From Bemisia tabaci (lineage: Eukaryota; Arthropoda; Insecta; Hemiptera; Aleyrodidae), in assembly GCF_918797505.1 (NCBI RefSeq), contig NC_092793.1:2418001-2482000 (forward strand): a stretch of DNA of 64,000 nucleotides. The letters run 5' to 3'. Shown here piece by piece: positions 33,460-43,943 of the stretch (positions are counted from its first letter, which is position 1; every line of letters begins with the position of its first letter). Below the pieces are notes generated by a model, which saw nothing but the letters and a program-made list of their open reading frames with translations, ran no database searches and was not told the DNA's origin. The position numbers and the translations under genes were made by a program.

Positions 33460-33467
33460 GGTATTTT
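33460..33467. other. Target-site duplication, left copy
   Basis: GGTATTTT, identical to 34868-34875 on the far side of the hAT element. Confidence 0.95.
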
Positions 33468-34867
33468 CAGGGCCGGATTTACCTACTTGCCGCCCATGGG
33501 CCGCCTGTATTTTGCCGCCCCCCTCTCATTAATTTTGAAACATCGATAAAAACCATCAAAGGAACGTGCCAGCGGGGGACGGGTGCATAAGACGCGTTTA
33601 CTCGTATTGGACACATTTCTTGCGAAAGCCCTGTCAACACTGCTGGCAAAAGTTCACGGAACTTTGTGCGAAAGTTAAGTTTCGTTAACCTATCTCTGTG
33701 TGGACAAGGCCTTCCATTCATAAGAAATGAACGAATAAATTGTGAAAGGACAAACGTAAATGTGGATTAATGATTTTAACTGCCGCGCGCCGCCGCGCCG
33801 CGCTGACCGCACCGTGTTTGGCGCAATGCGTGAAGTATTTCGACAGTCTTGTAGGCGCTGTGAGTTTCACGCCGACCGCTGCTAAACGCACTGTGTTTGA
33901 CGCAATGCGTGAAGTATTCACGCAGTCTTGTAAGTGCTATCCGTTTTACGCTGACCGCAATGCCCGCACTGTGTTTGATGCAATGCGTGAAGTATTCGTG
34001 CAGTCTTGTAGGCGCTAATATGTGTTACATGCCGATCGCCGCGCCGAGGGCTTCTCCTTTTCATCTCANNNNNNNNNNNNNNNNNNNNNNNNNNNNNNNN
34101 NNNNNNNNNNNNNNNNNNNNNNNNNNNNNNNNNNNNNNNNNNNNNNNNNNNNNNNNNNNNNNNNNNNNNNNNNNNNNNNNNNNNNNNNNNNNNNNNNNNN
34201 NNNNNNNNNNNNNNNNNNNNNNNNNNNNNNNNNNNNNNNNNNNNNNNNNNNNNNNNNNNNNNNNNNNNNNNNNNNNNNNNNNNNNNNNNNNNNNNNNNNN
34301 NNNNNNNNNNNNNNNNNNNNNNNNNNNNNNNNNNNNNNNNNNNNNNNNNNNNNNNNNNNNNNNNNNNNNNNNNNNNNNNNNNNNNNNNNNNNNNNNNNNN
34401 NNNNNNNNNNNNNNNNNNNNNNNNNNNNNNNNNNNNNNNNNNNNNNNNNNNNNNNNNNNNNNNNNNNNNNNNNNNNNNNNNNNNNNNNNNNNNNNNNNNN
34501 NNNNNNNNNNNNNNNNNNNNNNNNNNNNNNNNNNNNNNNNNNNNNNNNNNNNNNNNNNNNNNNNNNNNAGTCCTTGTCATCATTTCTCTCTAAGTCGCGC
34601 CGTTCTGGGCCAAATTGCGTGTTTTAACTATTTGGTTTCTCTCTTAACTTGAATAATTAAAGGTGCTGTCTCTTGTAACTCTGAAAGACGACAAAATTAG
34701 AAATTATTATACTCTCAGGAAATGAGAGATTTTGTCGCCTTCTCTCGTTGTAATTTTCTTTCTAAATCCGATTTTTTTTATACCTACATTTAAAAATAAT
34801 TGCCGCCCCCTATAGATTTGCTGTCATGGGCCGCGGTCCATATGACCACCCCCTTAATCCGGCCCTG
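33468..34867. mobile_element. Full-length non-autonomous hAT element with assembly gap
   Basis: The termini are CAGGGCCGGATTTAC and TTAATCCGGCCCTG, both followed inward by CATGGGCCGC-type blocks. The flanks are a perfect 8-bp duplication (GGTATTTT), the hAT signature. The interior has three minisatellite units with GTAGGCGCT and AATGCGTGAAGTATT, and no transposase. The copy at 11550-12329 is a truncated, inverted paralogue with four units. A 500-N gap splits the element. Confidence 0.95.
34069..34568. other. Assembly gap (500 Ns)
   Basis: Exactly 500 Ns, a placeholder size. The flanks TTTTCATCTCA and AGTCCTTGTCATCATTTCTC are directly adjacent in the paralogue at about 11840-11865 (reverse complement). 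Frames running through the Ns are meaningless. Confidence 0.98.
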
Positions 34868-34875
34868 GGTATTTT
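34868..34875. other. Target-site duplication, right copy
   Basis: GGTATTTT, an exact match to 33460-33467. Confidence 0.95.
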
Positions 34876-36339
34876 CAGATTTTGATAGATACTTTGTCAA
34901 TACTGGTACGTCACAGTGCTGAAGAAAACTCGCATATCTCAAGATAAAAAATTATCAGTGTAAAGGGCATTATATTTTCTTCTCAAATCTTTAAGAATCT
35001 GCTTTTTTAAAAATGTGGGCAATCCTAAAATTTCAACCACTTCAATGACGTTAACCAAAAATAGTCAGATAGCGTAAAATTTGCCACTCCTTTTAAGTGA
35101 ATCCAATCGGGTGGAAAACAACTGATGACTAATGGACACATTTGATTTGTGGCTGCTTTTAGTTCACTCCTGCGAGTCACCAGGAAAAAAGCTATATCAA
35201 TGGGCTTGAAAACGTATTAGATGTTCAGAAAGCTTATTTTCTCCCTCATGTCCGTGGAAATGATGATAAAAAATAAAATCAGGAATTTTCTGTTAGTCGA
35301 TAATTTTGCCACCTACATCGACGTAAGTGGTTCGGAGACGCACATTTTTGCAAATTATTCCCAAAGCACGACCCTCCACGCAGTATAATAAAGTGGAATC
35401 TGATATTTAAATTCTATCGTTGTAAAAATTATCTCTGAAACAATAGTTTAATTTCTTCATCAGGTGTGCCTACATACAGCGCTCAGGCACAAAGCAGTAT
35501 TCAAATGCATACCAATTAAAGTGTAAAGGGGCTGGTGTTTTCTTGTGCAGAATTTTCTTTGATGTTCAATTATCTATTTCGAGTAAATACTAGAGCGTAC
35601 GATCAAATATCAGATTCTGTTATTTAGGTATTTATTTTTTTAAGATAAAAATTAAAGGTAAAAATAAATTAGTGTTTCCGCGAGGAAGGTAGTTCTGCAC
35701 GTTTAAATATCGTTGTATTAGTGCACACATACTTTTATCTGAAGGTTACCTTTCAGATAACAACTGGATAAGTTAATGCCATTTATGCAAAATTTACCAC
35801 GGGTCTTACTTTTATTTCAAATATGAGGGTCACGAATCTTGGCAGAAAAATACATAGAAGCGTGAGCAGTGAGATGAATAACAATGTAAGGATAGTTTAT
35901 CTCAATCGAGCGCTTTAATAAATAAGAAAACAATAATAATAAAAAAACTGCGATTATATGACGTCTGATCTGAGAAACGTAGTGTGACGAGATAAGAAAA
36001 ATCAGCGATGAAGTAGAACAAATTTAATCTATTTATTTTAGAGCATCACTGCACTGGGTGAGCGTGCCCATTTATGAAATGGAAAGTGAACGCTGTATGA
36101 GAGAAATAAGCCTACAAGTCATAATCAGAGATGGGCAAAGAGTGGCCTGGTATTGATCCACTTACTAAGGCGGTCTAGTAAACTTGGAAAACTGGTACTC
36201 ATGAAACGCATTCATCAAGGTAGGTAGCTGATTATCTTTGAGTCAAAGGTGATTTCATTTTTTGTAGGCTTTAATCTTTTACAGATTGACCGCCCGTACC
36301 TTAGAGCAGTGGTCAGTTTTATACATAGTATGGTAGACT
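34876..36339. other. Unassigned AT-rich stretch
   Basis: A 26-bp hairpin lies at 35735-35760 (TTATCTGAAGGT / ACCTTTCAGATAA). Nothing else was recognised. Confidence 0.4.
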
Positions 36340-36344
36340 ACAGA

Positions 36345-36510
36345 GTGAGCTCTCTAGCTGCTACGCGGCCCAACCCGCAGGGGGCGCTTCGCACGCTCAT
36401 CTGAAGCCCATCTTGCGGGCCCCCGTAAGTTATAATCTAAATAGAGCGGGCTCATCTCTAATGGACTTTCTCTTATCGATAGTCGCAAAAATCATAAAAA
36501 TCGGCCCATA
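36345..36510. repeat. Dispersed repeat (inverse copy at 61135-61240)
   Basis: TGCGGGCCCCCGTAAGTTAT, AGCGGGCTCAT and a CATAAAAATCGGC block occur in reverse order and orientation at 61135-61240. The GCTACGCGGCCCAACCCGCA part also resembles 6225-6250. No ends are defined. Confidence 0.6.
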
Positions 36511-36850
36511 AACATGAAAATGTTAAAAATTGAGTGTTAAAAAAAAATATTTCCAAATATCTTTATTTTTTACTCCATAAGCACACTCTTTTCCTAAAAT
36601 CTAAAAGAGCTTTTGTACAGCCCACAACCCCCAAGTCATTTTCTTAAATTGTTTACCGTCCAAAATAAAACGTTCTTATGAGAAATTTGTGTTTCGCTGT
36701 GCCGGTAGGGCTGTAACTCACTACGGTAACGCAGCACAGAGAGAAAAATCGATTACACGCGTTCAAAGCGTGAGCGGGAAAATGAGGAAGGCGAGCTTTG
36801 GATCGTGATGGGTGCGCGGGGTACGAGAGGCTGAGAAGCTTCCAGCTTTA

Positions 36851-37042
36851 TGACTCACCGCCTTTCGGCGACAGCCAAGTGGATGACTCACGCGGTTTCC
36901 ACAATCTACTCGACCGGGCCTTTGGAAATGTATCAACCTACATTCCACTCATCATTAGGCTGCGATTCCGTGAAGGGCCCATCGCAAGTGCAGGTGACAA
37001 AGTTCCGAGGGGATTTCTGTGACGTCACGAGAGATGACGTCA
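36851..37042. promoter_or_regulatory. Cluster of bZIP sites: two AP-1 and two CRE
   Basis: TGACTCA at 36851-36857 and 36884-36890, and TGACGTCA at 37020-37027 and 37035-37042, with CAGGTG between. Four exact consensus sites for AP-1/CREB-ATF proteins in 192 bp, in a GC-richer unique stretch, suggest an enhancer or promoter. No transcription start or adjacent gene is recognised; the 61- to 74-codon frames here have no known domain. Confidence 0.4.
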
Positions 37043-37183
37043 GGCGCGAGTTTTTGTGAGCGGATCACCCATCCTATGATAATGAGAGGCGTAGGACCGG
37101 TTCAATCCAAATCTGGACACGGGGATGTTGCTTGGTCAGCTGTGATCATCGCTGGTTTGTGACGCCTCTATTAAAAACCGTTC

Positions 37184-37185
<2 letters not shown>

Positions 37186-37229
<44 letters not shown>
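37186..37229. repeat. Poly-T run (44 nt)
   Basis: Could be the poly-A tail of a minus-strand retrotransposed sequence; no source gene is recognised in the 900 bp on its right. Its length is likely unstable in reads. Confidence 0.9.
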
Positions 37230-37233
<4 letters not shown>

Positions 37234-38624
37234 GAAATGAGATAATGATATGAGCTTTTTTTTTAAACGATCGATAAACATCTTTATTTTTTATGAAGTG
37301 ATGGTCCAAGGCAGCACTAATTGTTTGAGGATACTTATTGCTGTACAGTGCGCCATGCCACAACAATTTTTTTTTTTTTTTTGGCCGAGTTTGATCTGAT
37401 TGTAAGTAGATTGTAGCCCCATGTAGCAGATTTTTCAAAAATGTGAATTTGATAGTGATAAATGACAGTTAAGTAGCTGTTAAAAATTCAAAAATTGGTT
37501 GATGAAAATAGTCAACGCTAGTTTTTAAAAAAAGCGATTTTATAGCGATAAATAGCACTTCAATAGCTAATCCGTATTCAAAAATCGAACATGGCGATCT
37601 ACAGCAAGGTCATATTTTACATGTAGATTAAAATTACTATTAAAAGTAGGAGTTTCATGGCAAAAAATAAACAATACCTACATTGCATGTAAATAGCCTT
37701 TTTAACACTATAAATCTTGAAATTCTGCTACGTGAGGCACTGATGACTTCCATTTTTCTGAATCAGGTCTGGTCTTATTGGAAAACCCGCATTTTCCCTA
37801 GAAACCGAGCTTTTCTAGAAAAAATCCGATTTTTTTCGGTATTTTGGAGCTGCAAAAGCACATTGTTAAAAAAATTGACTCTCCAATAATTGGATAAGTA
37901 CTGAGAAAAACTAAGGCTGTTTTCGGCTTCAGCGGTAAAAACTGGGCAGAAATGACCCACCCCACTTGAGAAACTCTAAGAAACCCAATCTGAGAAATTT
38001 TTTTCCCCATCCTGTCGGATGCAAATCATGAGATGAATTTTGCATGGTGATAATATGGACGGAAGGAAGCGTTTGACCGGAAGACCCTAGGGTGGAAAAA
38101 TTAGCCAGTCATTCAAATTAATAGTTTTAATGTATTTCTAGCCAAAAATGACGTCGGTGTTTCTCTATCATGCATAGATTTTCCGGAAAATCTAAATTTC
38201 TCTGGGAAAGCCGAGGGAAATCCGATTTTTCGGGAAATACTAAACTGGTCCAGAGATCCGGAGGTCGTTTTCAGAATCAGCGGTAAAAATCTTCGCATAA
38301 ACACCTATCAACTCATTGGCAAACTGGCCCGTATTGGCCTATCTTATAATTTAACCACTCTAGTCAAGTAGCTCAGCCAGCCGAGAGTACCCGTGCCAGG
38401 AGAATATTGGCGTTGGCGTGTCTGATTGTGAGCGGCTCTCTGATTGGTCTATCAGTTTTAGGCTTGATTTTCCCTCGAGGTGGAGTCCAAAAGTGAACCA
38501 TTCCAATACAGGGGTTTTCAAAGTCAATTTTTGGAGCACTAAGTATAAGTAGTTCCTGATGTAATCGGTAACGAAAAGGAAACATTTCTCAAAGCGGCTT
38601 CATGATTTACGATCCCAGACTATG
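37230..38624. other. Unassigned 1.4-kb stretch
   Basis: Around 37770-37830 and 38180-38300 similar phrases recur (TTCCCTAGAAA / TTTTCCGGAAAATC and AATCAGCGGTAAAAA-type), suggesting a diverged internal duplication. 38400-38520 weakly resembles the element at 18123. Confidence 0.35.
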
Positions 38625-38877
38625 CTGCCGTGCTAAGGAAGAACGCCGTATGAACATTCGAGAGTTGCCAAATTTCTCCGGATAAAACATGTACCTTTTA
38701 GGAAAATCATGCTTATTTTTCCTCGAAATTTTCAGATATTTTAGATTAAATTACAGGCAAAATTTTCTGAAAGATTTAAAGAAAAATGTTCACAATTTTC
38801 CCGGTAAATTCGGTATTTACTGAAGGAGATATGGCAACGTATGAAGGCTCATACGGCGTTCTTCCTTAGCACGGCAG
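38625..38877. mobile_element. MITE-C copy 3 (253 bp, best preserved)
   Basis: CTGCCGTGCTAAGGAAGAAC and GCCGTATGAACATTCGAGAG on the left are matched by the exact inverse GTTCTTCCTTAGCACGGCAG on the right. No target duplication is evident. Confidence 0.92.
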
Positions 38878-39324
38878 CGTGCTCGGGAGTCGAGGCGGGA
38901 AAAGCCGGAAGAATTGCCTCATGGGACGGTTCAAAAAAATTAATAAAGAGCCGAACGGCCTTGTCGGGCGCGCGCGATGGGGATTTGCATGCCGCACAAA
39001 ACTAAATGGCTTCATAAAAGCGAAGGTAACGTCGCGTTATCTCTTACCTTTGCCCGCGAGTTAATGGCTCTTGCCTGAGCGCAATACAGCGCGCCACCGA
39101 GTGTGAGAATCGGAGCCATTGGTATGCAGATAAGTTCGGAAGTGGAAGTTTTACAGCCGGCCAATGATGTCACCCGCACTCGGTGCATGCATTGAAATTC
39201 CATGAGATTTATGACTCCTTGATTTACTGTCTTGCCCAGAGAACAAATCCTCCACGTCCAGTTGTAGTCTTCGCTCCGCTCAGCGCCGGCCGGCAAGGCC
39301 GCACTTGCCAGCAGGACGATCATT
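38878..39324. other. Unassigned sequence
   Basis: Moderately GC-rich unique-looking sequence, with a 103-codon minus frame and no recognised motif. Confidence 0.35.
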
Positions 39325-39412
39325 CAAACTCATAGACGGAGCTATAGACAAAGAAGACGAAAGGGATATGGAGGGATCCTATTGGTGAAAGCGGGTGGTC
39401 GCAACGGCAACT
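39325..39412. mobile_element. MITE-D left-half fragment
   Basis: ATAGACGGAGCTATAGACAA+AGAAGAC, GGAGGGATCCTATTGGTG and AAGCGGGTGGTCGCAA match the left half of MITE-D. The right half is absent. Confidence 0.75.
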
Positions 39413-39582
39413 TTCAGTCTTTTCATACCAGAGCCCCCTCCGGTTTTTTTCTTGTCCGTCGAAGTTTTTTCATAGGCTGTGTTCATCTTATCGCTTGCTA
39501 GAGTTTGATGTGGGAAAAAACATTTCACTTCCTTTTATATCGGGGTCGATTCTTTCTTTTCCTACTACAGGAGCCTGTCCCA

Positions 39583-39738
39583 TAATGCGTTCCCAAATTC
39601 TAATTTTTAAGCATCAAAAGTCAGTTTGAACATTCCTTCCACCGTAAGGAAGGATTCATGTAATTTCGAAGCATCGAACACATATTTCTGGAAATAGTAA
39701 AAACTGCACTTATGCGCCTTGTCCGCCAAGCCCCTCAA
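39583..39738. mobile_element. MITE-A right-half fragment
   Basis: CCAAATTCTAATTTTTAAGC, AAAAACTGCACTTATGCGCC and a TTGTCCGCCAAGCCCCTC end. The left half is missing. Confidence 0.8.
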
Positions 39739-40239
39739 TTATCATCGTTCGTCATTGCCCAAACAACAGACAAGTCGCTTGCAAATTTTCGTTGATTGCT
39801 AACTGTTCGCAACAGGTAAAGTGCATTCACTTAGGAAGTGAATAAAACCTATTTTAATAATGACACAGGTTTGTAGGTGTGGAAAAAAATGGGTTATCGA
39901 TTATCGAGATTTATCCGGACGACGCACCGGCACCGCCCACGCCGAGCAGGGGCAAAGAGACTGCTGACTGCTCCGTTCTTGCTTCACTTTCTCTGTAGGT
40001 CAAGAATCGCACTGGATTCATACATCATTAGAGAAACTTTCCGCAGCAAGAAATAAATGCTGCAACTCGCACTTTCACTCTCAAAAATGAGGCGATTGCA
40101 CCGTGTCTCGAGCCGAGGACATATTTTTTACCAAGAAAAATACCGCATCCACTCCAAAAAGGGGAGATCACAAGCAAATCAAAATTAAATTACGTTCCCT
40201 TGATTAAAAGACAGAATGCAGTGCGCAAAACCAACAATT
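39739..40239. other. Unassigned sequence
   Basis: No supportable feature. Confidence 0.35.
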
Positions 40240-40796
40240 TACAGGATGTCCTAGGATTAAACGGTCTCACTACAGGGGCGTGTTACATTGGTAAAAATAA
40301 GGCATTTTTTTTCTATGAAGTTTTTCCCCCAAAAGTATCCCCGGCCTGAAAAAGCTACCCCCCCCCCTCCCCTTTCGGAAGAATCGTCGTCTCTACCTTG
40401 TATTGGCGACGCTTGCGGACAAAAACTCACGAAAAATGGCTAGTTCCCATAATTTCCATGGCCTCAAAAATATCGATTACATGTTAAGGGGATCTTTTAG
40501 TGTAAAAAAAGCTCGGCGAAAAGACTCCCAAAACCCCTTTTCCACTTGATAAATTAATGTATTAGAAATCATGGATTACTTCAGTGCTAAAAATTATGAG
40601 GGCTAGCCATTTTGCATGCTTTTTGTTCCTTAGCCGTTGCCAAATGTCAGAAAAAACGATGCTTTTCCGAAAAAGTGGAAGCCGTAGATATTCCTCGGAG
40701 CATTTTTTAAAAAACTTTTACATAAGAACATCATATTATTTTTACTCATGGAAGAAGATCTTTCAGCCTGGCCGTTTCAGCCTGGGACACCTTATA
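40240..40796. mobile_element. Inverted-repeat element with TACAGGATGTCC / GGGACACCTTATA ends
   Basis: The end motifs are inverse (ACAGGATGTCCTAGG and CCTGGGACACCTTATA). Further in, AAAATGGCTAGTTCCCATAA is mirrored by ATTATGAGGGCTAGCCATTT. A 10-nt C run is at 40358-40367. Related ends occur at 1027 and 51259-51282. Confidence 0.7.
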
Positions 40797-41540
40797 TATT
40801 CGAGATAAATTGATTGAAAATGGTGTAATGGTGTGCACTGGCTTGAAAACATCAAGTCCCAAAACCAATTCATAAATGAAAAAATTGTAGAAAATAGTAG
40901 AATCACTGTACCTCAAACCTTACTTTTTATTTAAATGAGAGCGAGACAAAAATTTTAGGAAGTAAATACCCATGTAGGAATTTCATCTATCCCATTTGCC
41001 CCGGCAAAATATTTACCCAGCCCACATGGTGACCTCACTCGGAATTTGCATTGAGCACCTAATCTGTGTCGCTTTATTTGTTTACATTTTTTAAACGAGG
41101 TTAGACAAAGCAAGTATTCTATGAATGATGACCGAGACTCCACATGGGCCAAAATACTATGAGCTGGCCGTAGGTTCATGAACAGGAATAAATAAGCAGA
41201 AAAGGTAAACAAAAAAACATTAAGTAAGGCATAACGTCGTTGGTAAGCCTCAGCTACGAGACAGGAAAAAATCAAGTTCATTTATCAACGTATTTGTATA
41301 AGATATAGAAGAATAAGGCGCACCAACCCTGTATCACGACATTTTTTTGGGCTCAGGGTATACGAGAATCAGAATATACTGTAATGGTCAAAGTTGCAGA
41401 ATTTTACATTCAAAATTTGTTTGCAAAGGGATAAAGAGAAATAATTCGTACTTTTTACGTATTTTTCTGGTAAAAGTTACTACGTAGGCATACACCCGCA
41501 GGTCTCTTCGCTATCACGGATGATCAGTTTGGCGAATCGG
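40797..41540. other. Unassigned sequence
   Basis: A 108-codon minus frame at 40955-41281 has no recognised domain. Confidence 0.35.
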
Positions 41541-41670
41541 TAGTAGAGGAAAAACGCCGTATGAACATGCGAGAGTTGCCAAATTCCCTTCACTAAAATG
41601 TTTATTTTTGAGGAAATTTATGGATATTTTCTCCCGAAAGATTCAGGAACTTTTGCGAACAAAAGTATCT

Positions 41671-41678
41671 GTAAAATT
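41671..41678. other. Target-site duplication, left copy
   Basis: GTAAAATT, repeated exactly at 42934-42941. Confidence 0.95.
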
Positions 41679-42933
41679 CAGGGTCGGAGTGGCTCGCATC
41701 TGAGGGCGTAGACCCTTGGCTGGTTAAAGGGGCGTATTGTGATATTTCCTGGTAGAGCATTCCCTACGTGGAGAGGGGTTCAGAAAATTTTGGCAAATCA
41801 GCACAAGTTTACGCTATTTTCAGGCTCAAAGTTTATTGATCGCATGGAGTAAAAATTGCAAAATTGAACGTGAAGCACAGCATTGAGAGCTCACGCTTCG
41901 CGTCATCGCGCCTTCAATTTTTCAGATACAGCACGGACGTCCATCAAGTACGAATAGTTGTATCTCTGCGCCGTCGTTGACGCGCATCCTTTCCCTCGCT
42001 TTATTTCTATATTGTGTTTGTTTGCGTTTGTCTTATTCGTAATGGTGCTTCAAGCACTACGTTAATAACACAACCGAAGGTATGAGAGATGTGTTCGGGC
42101 CTCTTTTTTGACTTTTCTCCCGAATCTGAGCGACACCTCATTGGCAGTATATAAGCAGAGCATTGAGAACTCAACCTTCGCGTCATCGCGCCTTCAATTT
42201 TTCAGATGCCGCACGGACGTCCATCAAGTACGAATAGTTGTATCTCTGCGCCGTCGTTAGCGCGCATCGTTTCCCTCGCTCTATTTCCGTGTTGTGTTTG
42301 TTTCCGTTAGTCTTATTTGTAATGCTGCTTTAAACTACAGTAGAGCATTGCGACTTCACGACTCACGCCATCGCATCTTATATTTTTCATATGCAATGTG
42401 GACATCCATCTTGCGCGAACAGTTGTATCGCGTTTACATTTTAGATGTCTCTTATTTTTGAATTTCGAGATAAATTAAGGTTAAGTTTGCCCGAGCTATG
42501 GTATGGTTTGTCCAAATCGATAGTGATTTGAAAAGGAGGAAATATGTTTAAAGGGCTCTTAAGAGGTCTATAAAGGATGCGTATTTCTAAAAATCGAACC
42601 GACCATCGCTTCTAAGGGAGTTATACACAGCGAATGAGGGAGGGGGATGATAAAGCGCCTGTATGTCAAGAAGAAGGTGACAATTTCACAGAAAATTGTT
42701 TACGCTTCAGAAAGTAGTGCTTGGACCTCTGTTCACCACTATCATGCGTTAAAACACCTTTCTTTACTCCTAACTCTCTCTAGTTCCGTTCATTTAAGAA
42801 GTTTTTGTCACATATTCTCGGTCGTAATTTTTATTTCCTCTTATTTTGCTATCTGTAAGAGGGGCGCGTTTTCGGCGCGCAAAGGGGGCGTATCTGCCAA
42901 TGGCAGATTGGCCTTATGGCCAGTCCGAGCCTG
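41679..42933. mobile_element. Non-autonomous hAT element (1,255 bp) with perfect 8-bp target duplication
   Basis: The left end CAGGGTCGGAGTGGC and right end GGCCAGTCCGAGCCTG are near-perfect inverse hAT termini flanked by GTAAAATT on both sides. The interior has two tandem units starting at 41881 and 42161 (280 bp apart) with GCGTCATCGCGCCTTCAATT and GGACGTCCATCAAGTACGAA, then a diverged third. There is no transposase frame; the 96-codon frame at 42647 is unremarkable. Related copies are at 24346-25278 and 3030-3705. Confidence 0.95.
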
Positions 42934-42941
42934 GTAAAATT
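42934..42941. other. Target-site duplication, right copy
   Basis: GTAAAATT, exact match to 41671-41678. Confidence 0.95.
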
Positions 42942-43119
42942 GGAAGAGAACTCTTCATAAGTTTACCGGGAAAGTCGTGTTTTATCTTAGGACATTTGGC
43001 AACGACTGAAGGTTCATACGGCGTTTTTCCTTAGCCTGGCAGTATAGTCGCTCATCACATGGATCACCCGGTGCGGTCACATAATATTTGATGGGATATT
43101 GTGATGATTGGTGGGGGCG

Positions 43120-43440
43120 ATGAAAACTGGGCGGGAGGCGCGACCCCCCGCGGACGCCCCGCGGGCGGAGCGCGGCTCAACAATGCGATTCCCGGCGGAG
43201 TTCCTTGTGACGCGCGAAGAGGATCGCCATCTGTGACCTTGACCTGTATATCCGCCCAAGGTCGATTACCTAACTTGGCGTCGCGACGCGCCGGGCGACA
43301 AAGCGCGAGTCGGCCCAGACCACGCGGGCCCGCGCGCACAGCCCCCTTCCGGCTCTCCCCTTCCTTCCCTGGGTGGGTGACGGCCCAGGGGGGTCCCGGC
43401 TCCCCCCCCCCCCTTCAACCGGCCGCACGAGGACGATACC
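43120..43440. promoter_or_regulatory. CpG-rich block, possible promoter or 5' region
   Basis: By far the most GC- and CpG-rich stretch in the window, flanked by transposons. It includes GGCGGGAGGCGCGACCCCCC, GACGCGCCGGGCGACAAAGC and a 12-nt C run (43402-43413). A 169-codon plus frame (43101-43610) exists mainly because GC-rich DNA has few stops; it is rich in Pro, Arg, Gly and Ala and runs into a transposon, so I do not call it a gene. Confidence 0.35.
43234..43245 (-). promoter_or_regulatory. Nuclear-receptor-type site AGGTCAAGGTCA
   Basis: TGACCTTGACCT on the plus strand is two directly abutting AGGTCA half-sites on the minus strand and contains TCAAGGTCA, the extended half-site bound by FTZ-F1/ERR-type monomeric receptors. 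It lies in the CpG-rich block. Confidence 0.4.
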
Positions 43441-43541
43441 CGCAAAATTCGACGAGTAATGCTCGTAGCTTATTGTTCGTTGCGTCTCTTGAGCATTCCT
43501 TCCCGTCGGATACTGTCTTGGGGCCCCTCTTACTTTATCGG

Positions 43542-43943
43542 CAGTCGCGTGACGTGCTTTGCAATGTATTGATTCATCTACCGTTTAAACTCATGGCAAA
43601 TGATGGATAAACAGGGTGAGCACCCCAATAATCGATTCTGGGTACAAATTATTATGGAGCAGCCCGAGCCAATGGTGGTAGAAATACAAGGGGGGGGGGG
43701 GGGACGGGAAACGAGGCAGAATACACAATTTAAAAAAAAAAAAACTGAGACGTTTTGACTCAGTTATGAGTCAAAACGTCTCAGTTTCGGTTTCGGTATC
43801 GGTTTTTTTTATTATTATTATTTTTTTTATTTATTGTGTATTTTAGCCTTGTTTCCCGTTTTTCCCCCTTCACTAATAATCAATTCTCTACCATAGCTTC
43901 AAAAGAGAAATTATCGATAATCGATCATTCATGCCTCGCCACT
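43542..43943. mobile_element. hAT MITE-F copy 3, split by an insertion
   Basis: Left CAGTCGCGTGACGTGCTTTG, then GGATAAACAGGGTG and AATAATCGATTC match MITE-F in reverse orientation. The right part resumes at 43875 with AATAATCAATTCTCTACCAT and ends CATGCCTCGCCACTT. The final base differs from the CACTG consensus and no 8-bp duplication is left. Confidence 0.75.
43640..43874. mobile_element. Insertion within MITE-F, with 36-bp hairpin core
   Basis: The insert contains GACGGGAAACGAGGCAGAAT and, inverted, ATTTTAGCCTTGTTTCCCGT around a perfect hairpin (CTGAGACGTTTTGACTCA at 43745-43762 and its inverse at 43767-43784). It also holds a 14-nt G run and A and T runs. AATAATCNATTCT occurs on both flanks (43627-43639 and 43875-43887), either a duplicated target or chance repetition within the host. 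Confidence 0.65.

Larger units (their letters stand above)
41541..43043. mobile_element. MITE-C copy 4, split by a hAT insertion
   Basis: Left part 41541-41678 (GAGGAAAAACGCCGTATGAA, GAGAGTTGCCAAATTCCC) and right part 42934-43043 (ACATTTGGCAACGACTGAAG, TACGGCGTTTTTCCTTAGCC, TGGCAG) are the two halves of one MITE-C. The break falls exactly at the hAT termini and the 8-bp target duplication. Confidence 0.9.

Noticed and set aside
33897..34652. Frames of 201-251 codons across 34 kb
   Set aside because: Most of their length is the N gap; the rest is hAT minisatellite.
37136..37438. 100-codon minus frame with a run of lysines
   Set aside because: The lysine run is the 44-nt T homopolymer translated; no other protein feature.
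43101..43610. 169-codon Pro/Arg/Gly-rich frame
   Set aside because: GC-rich DNA with few stops; it continues into the left end of a hAT MITE, so it is not a conserved coding unit.
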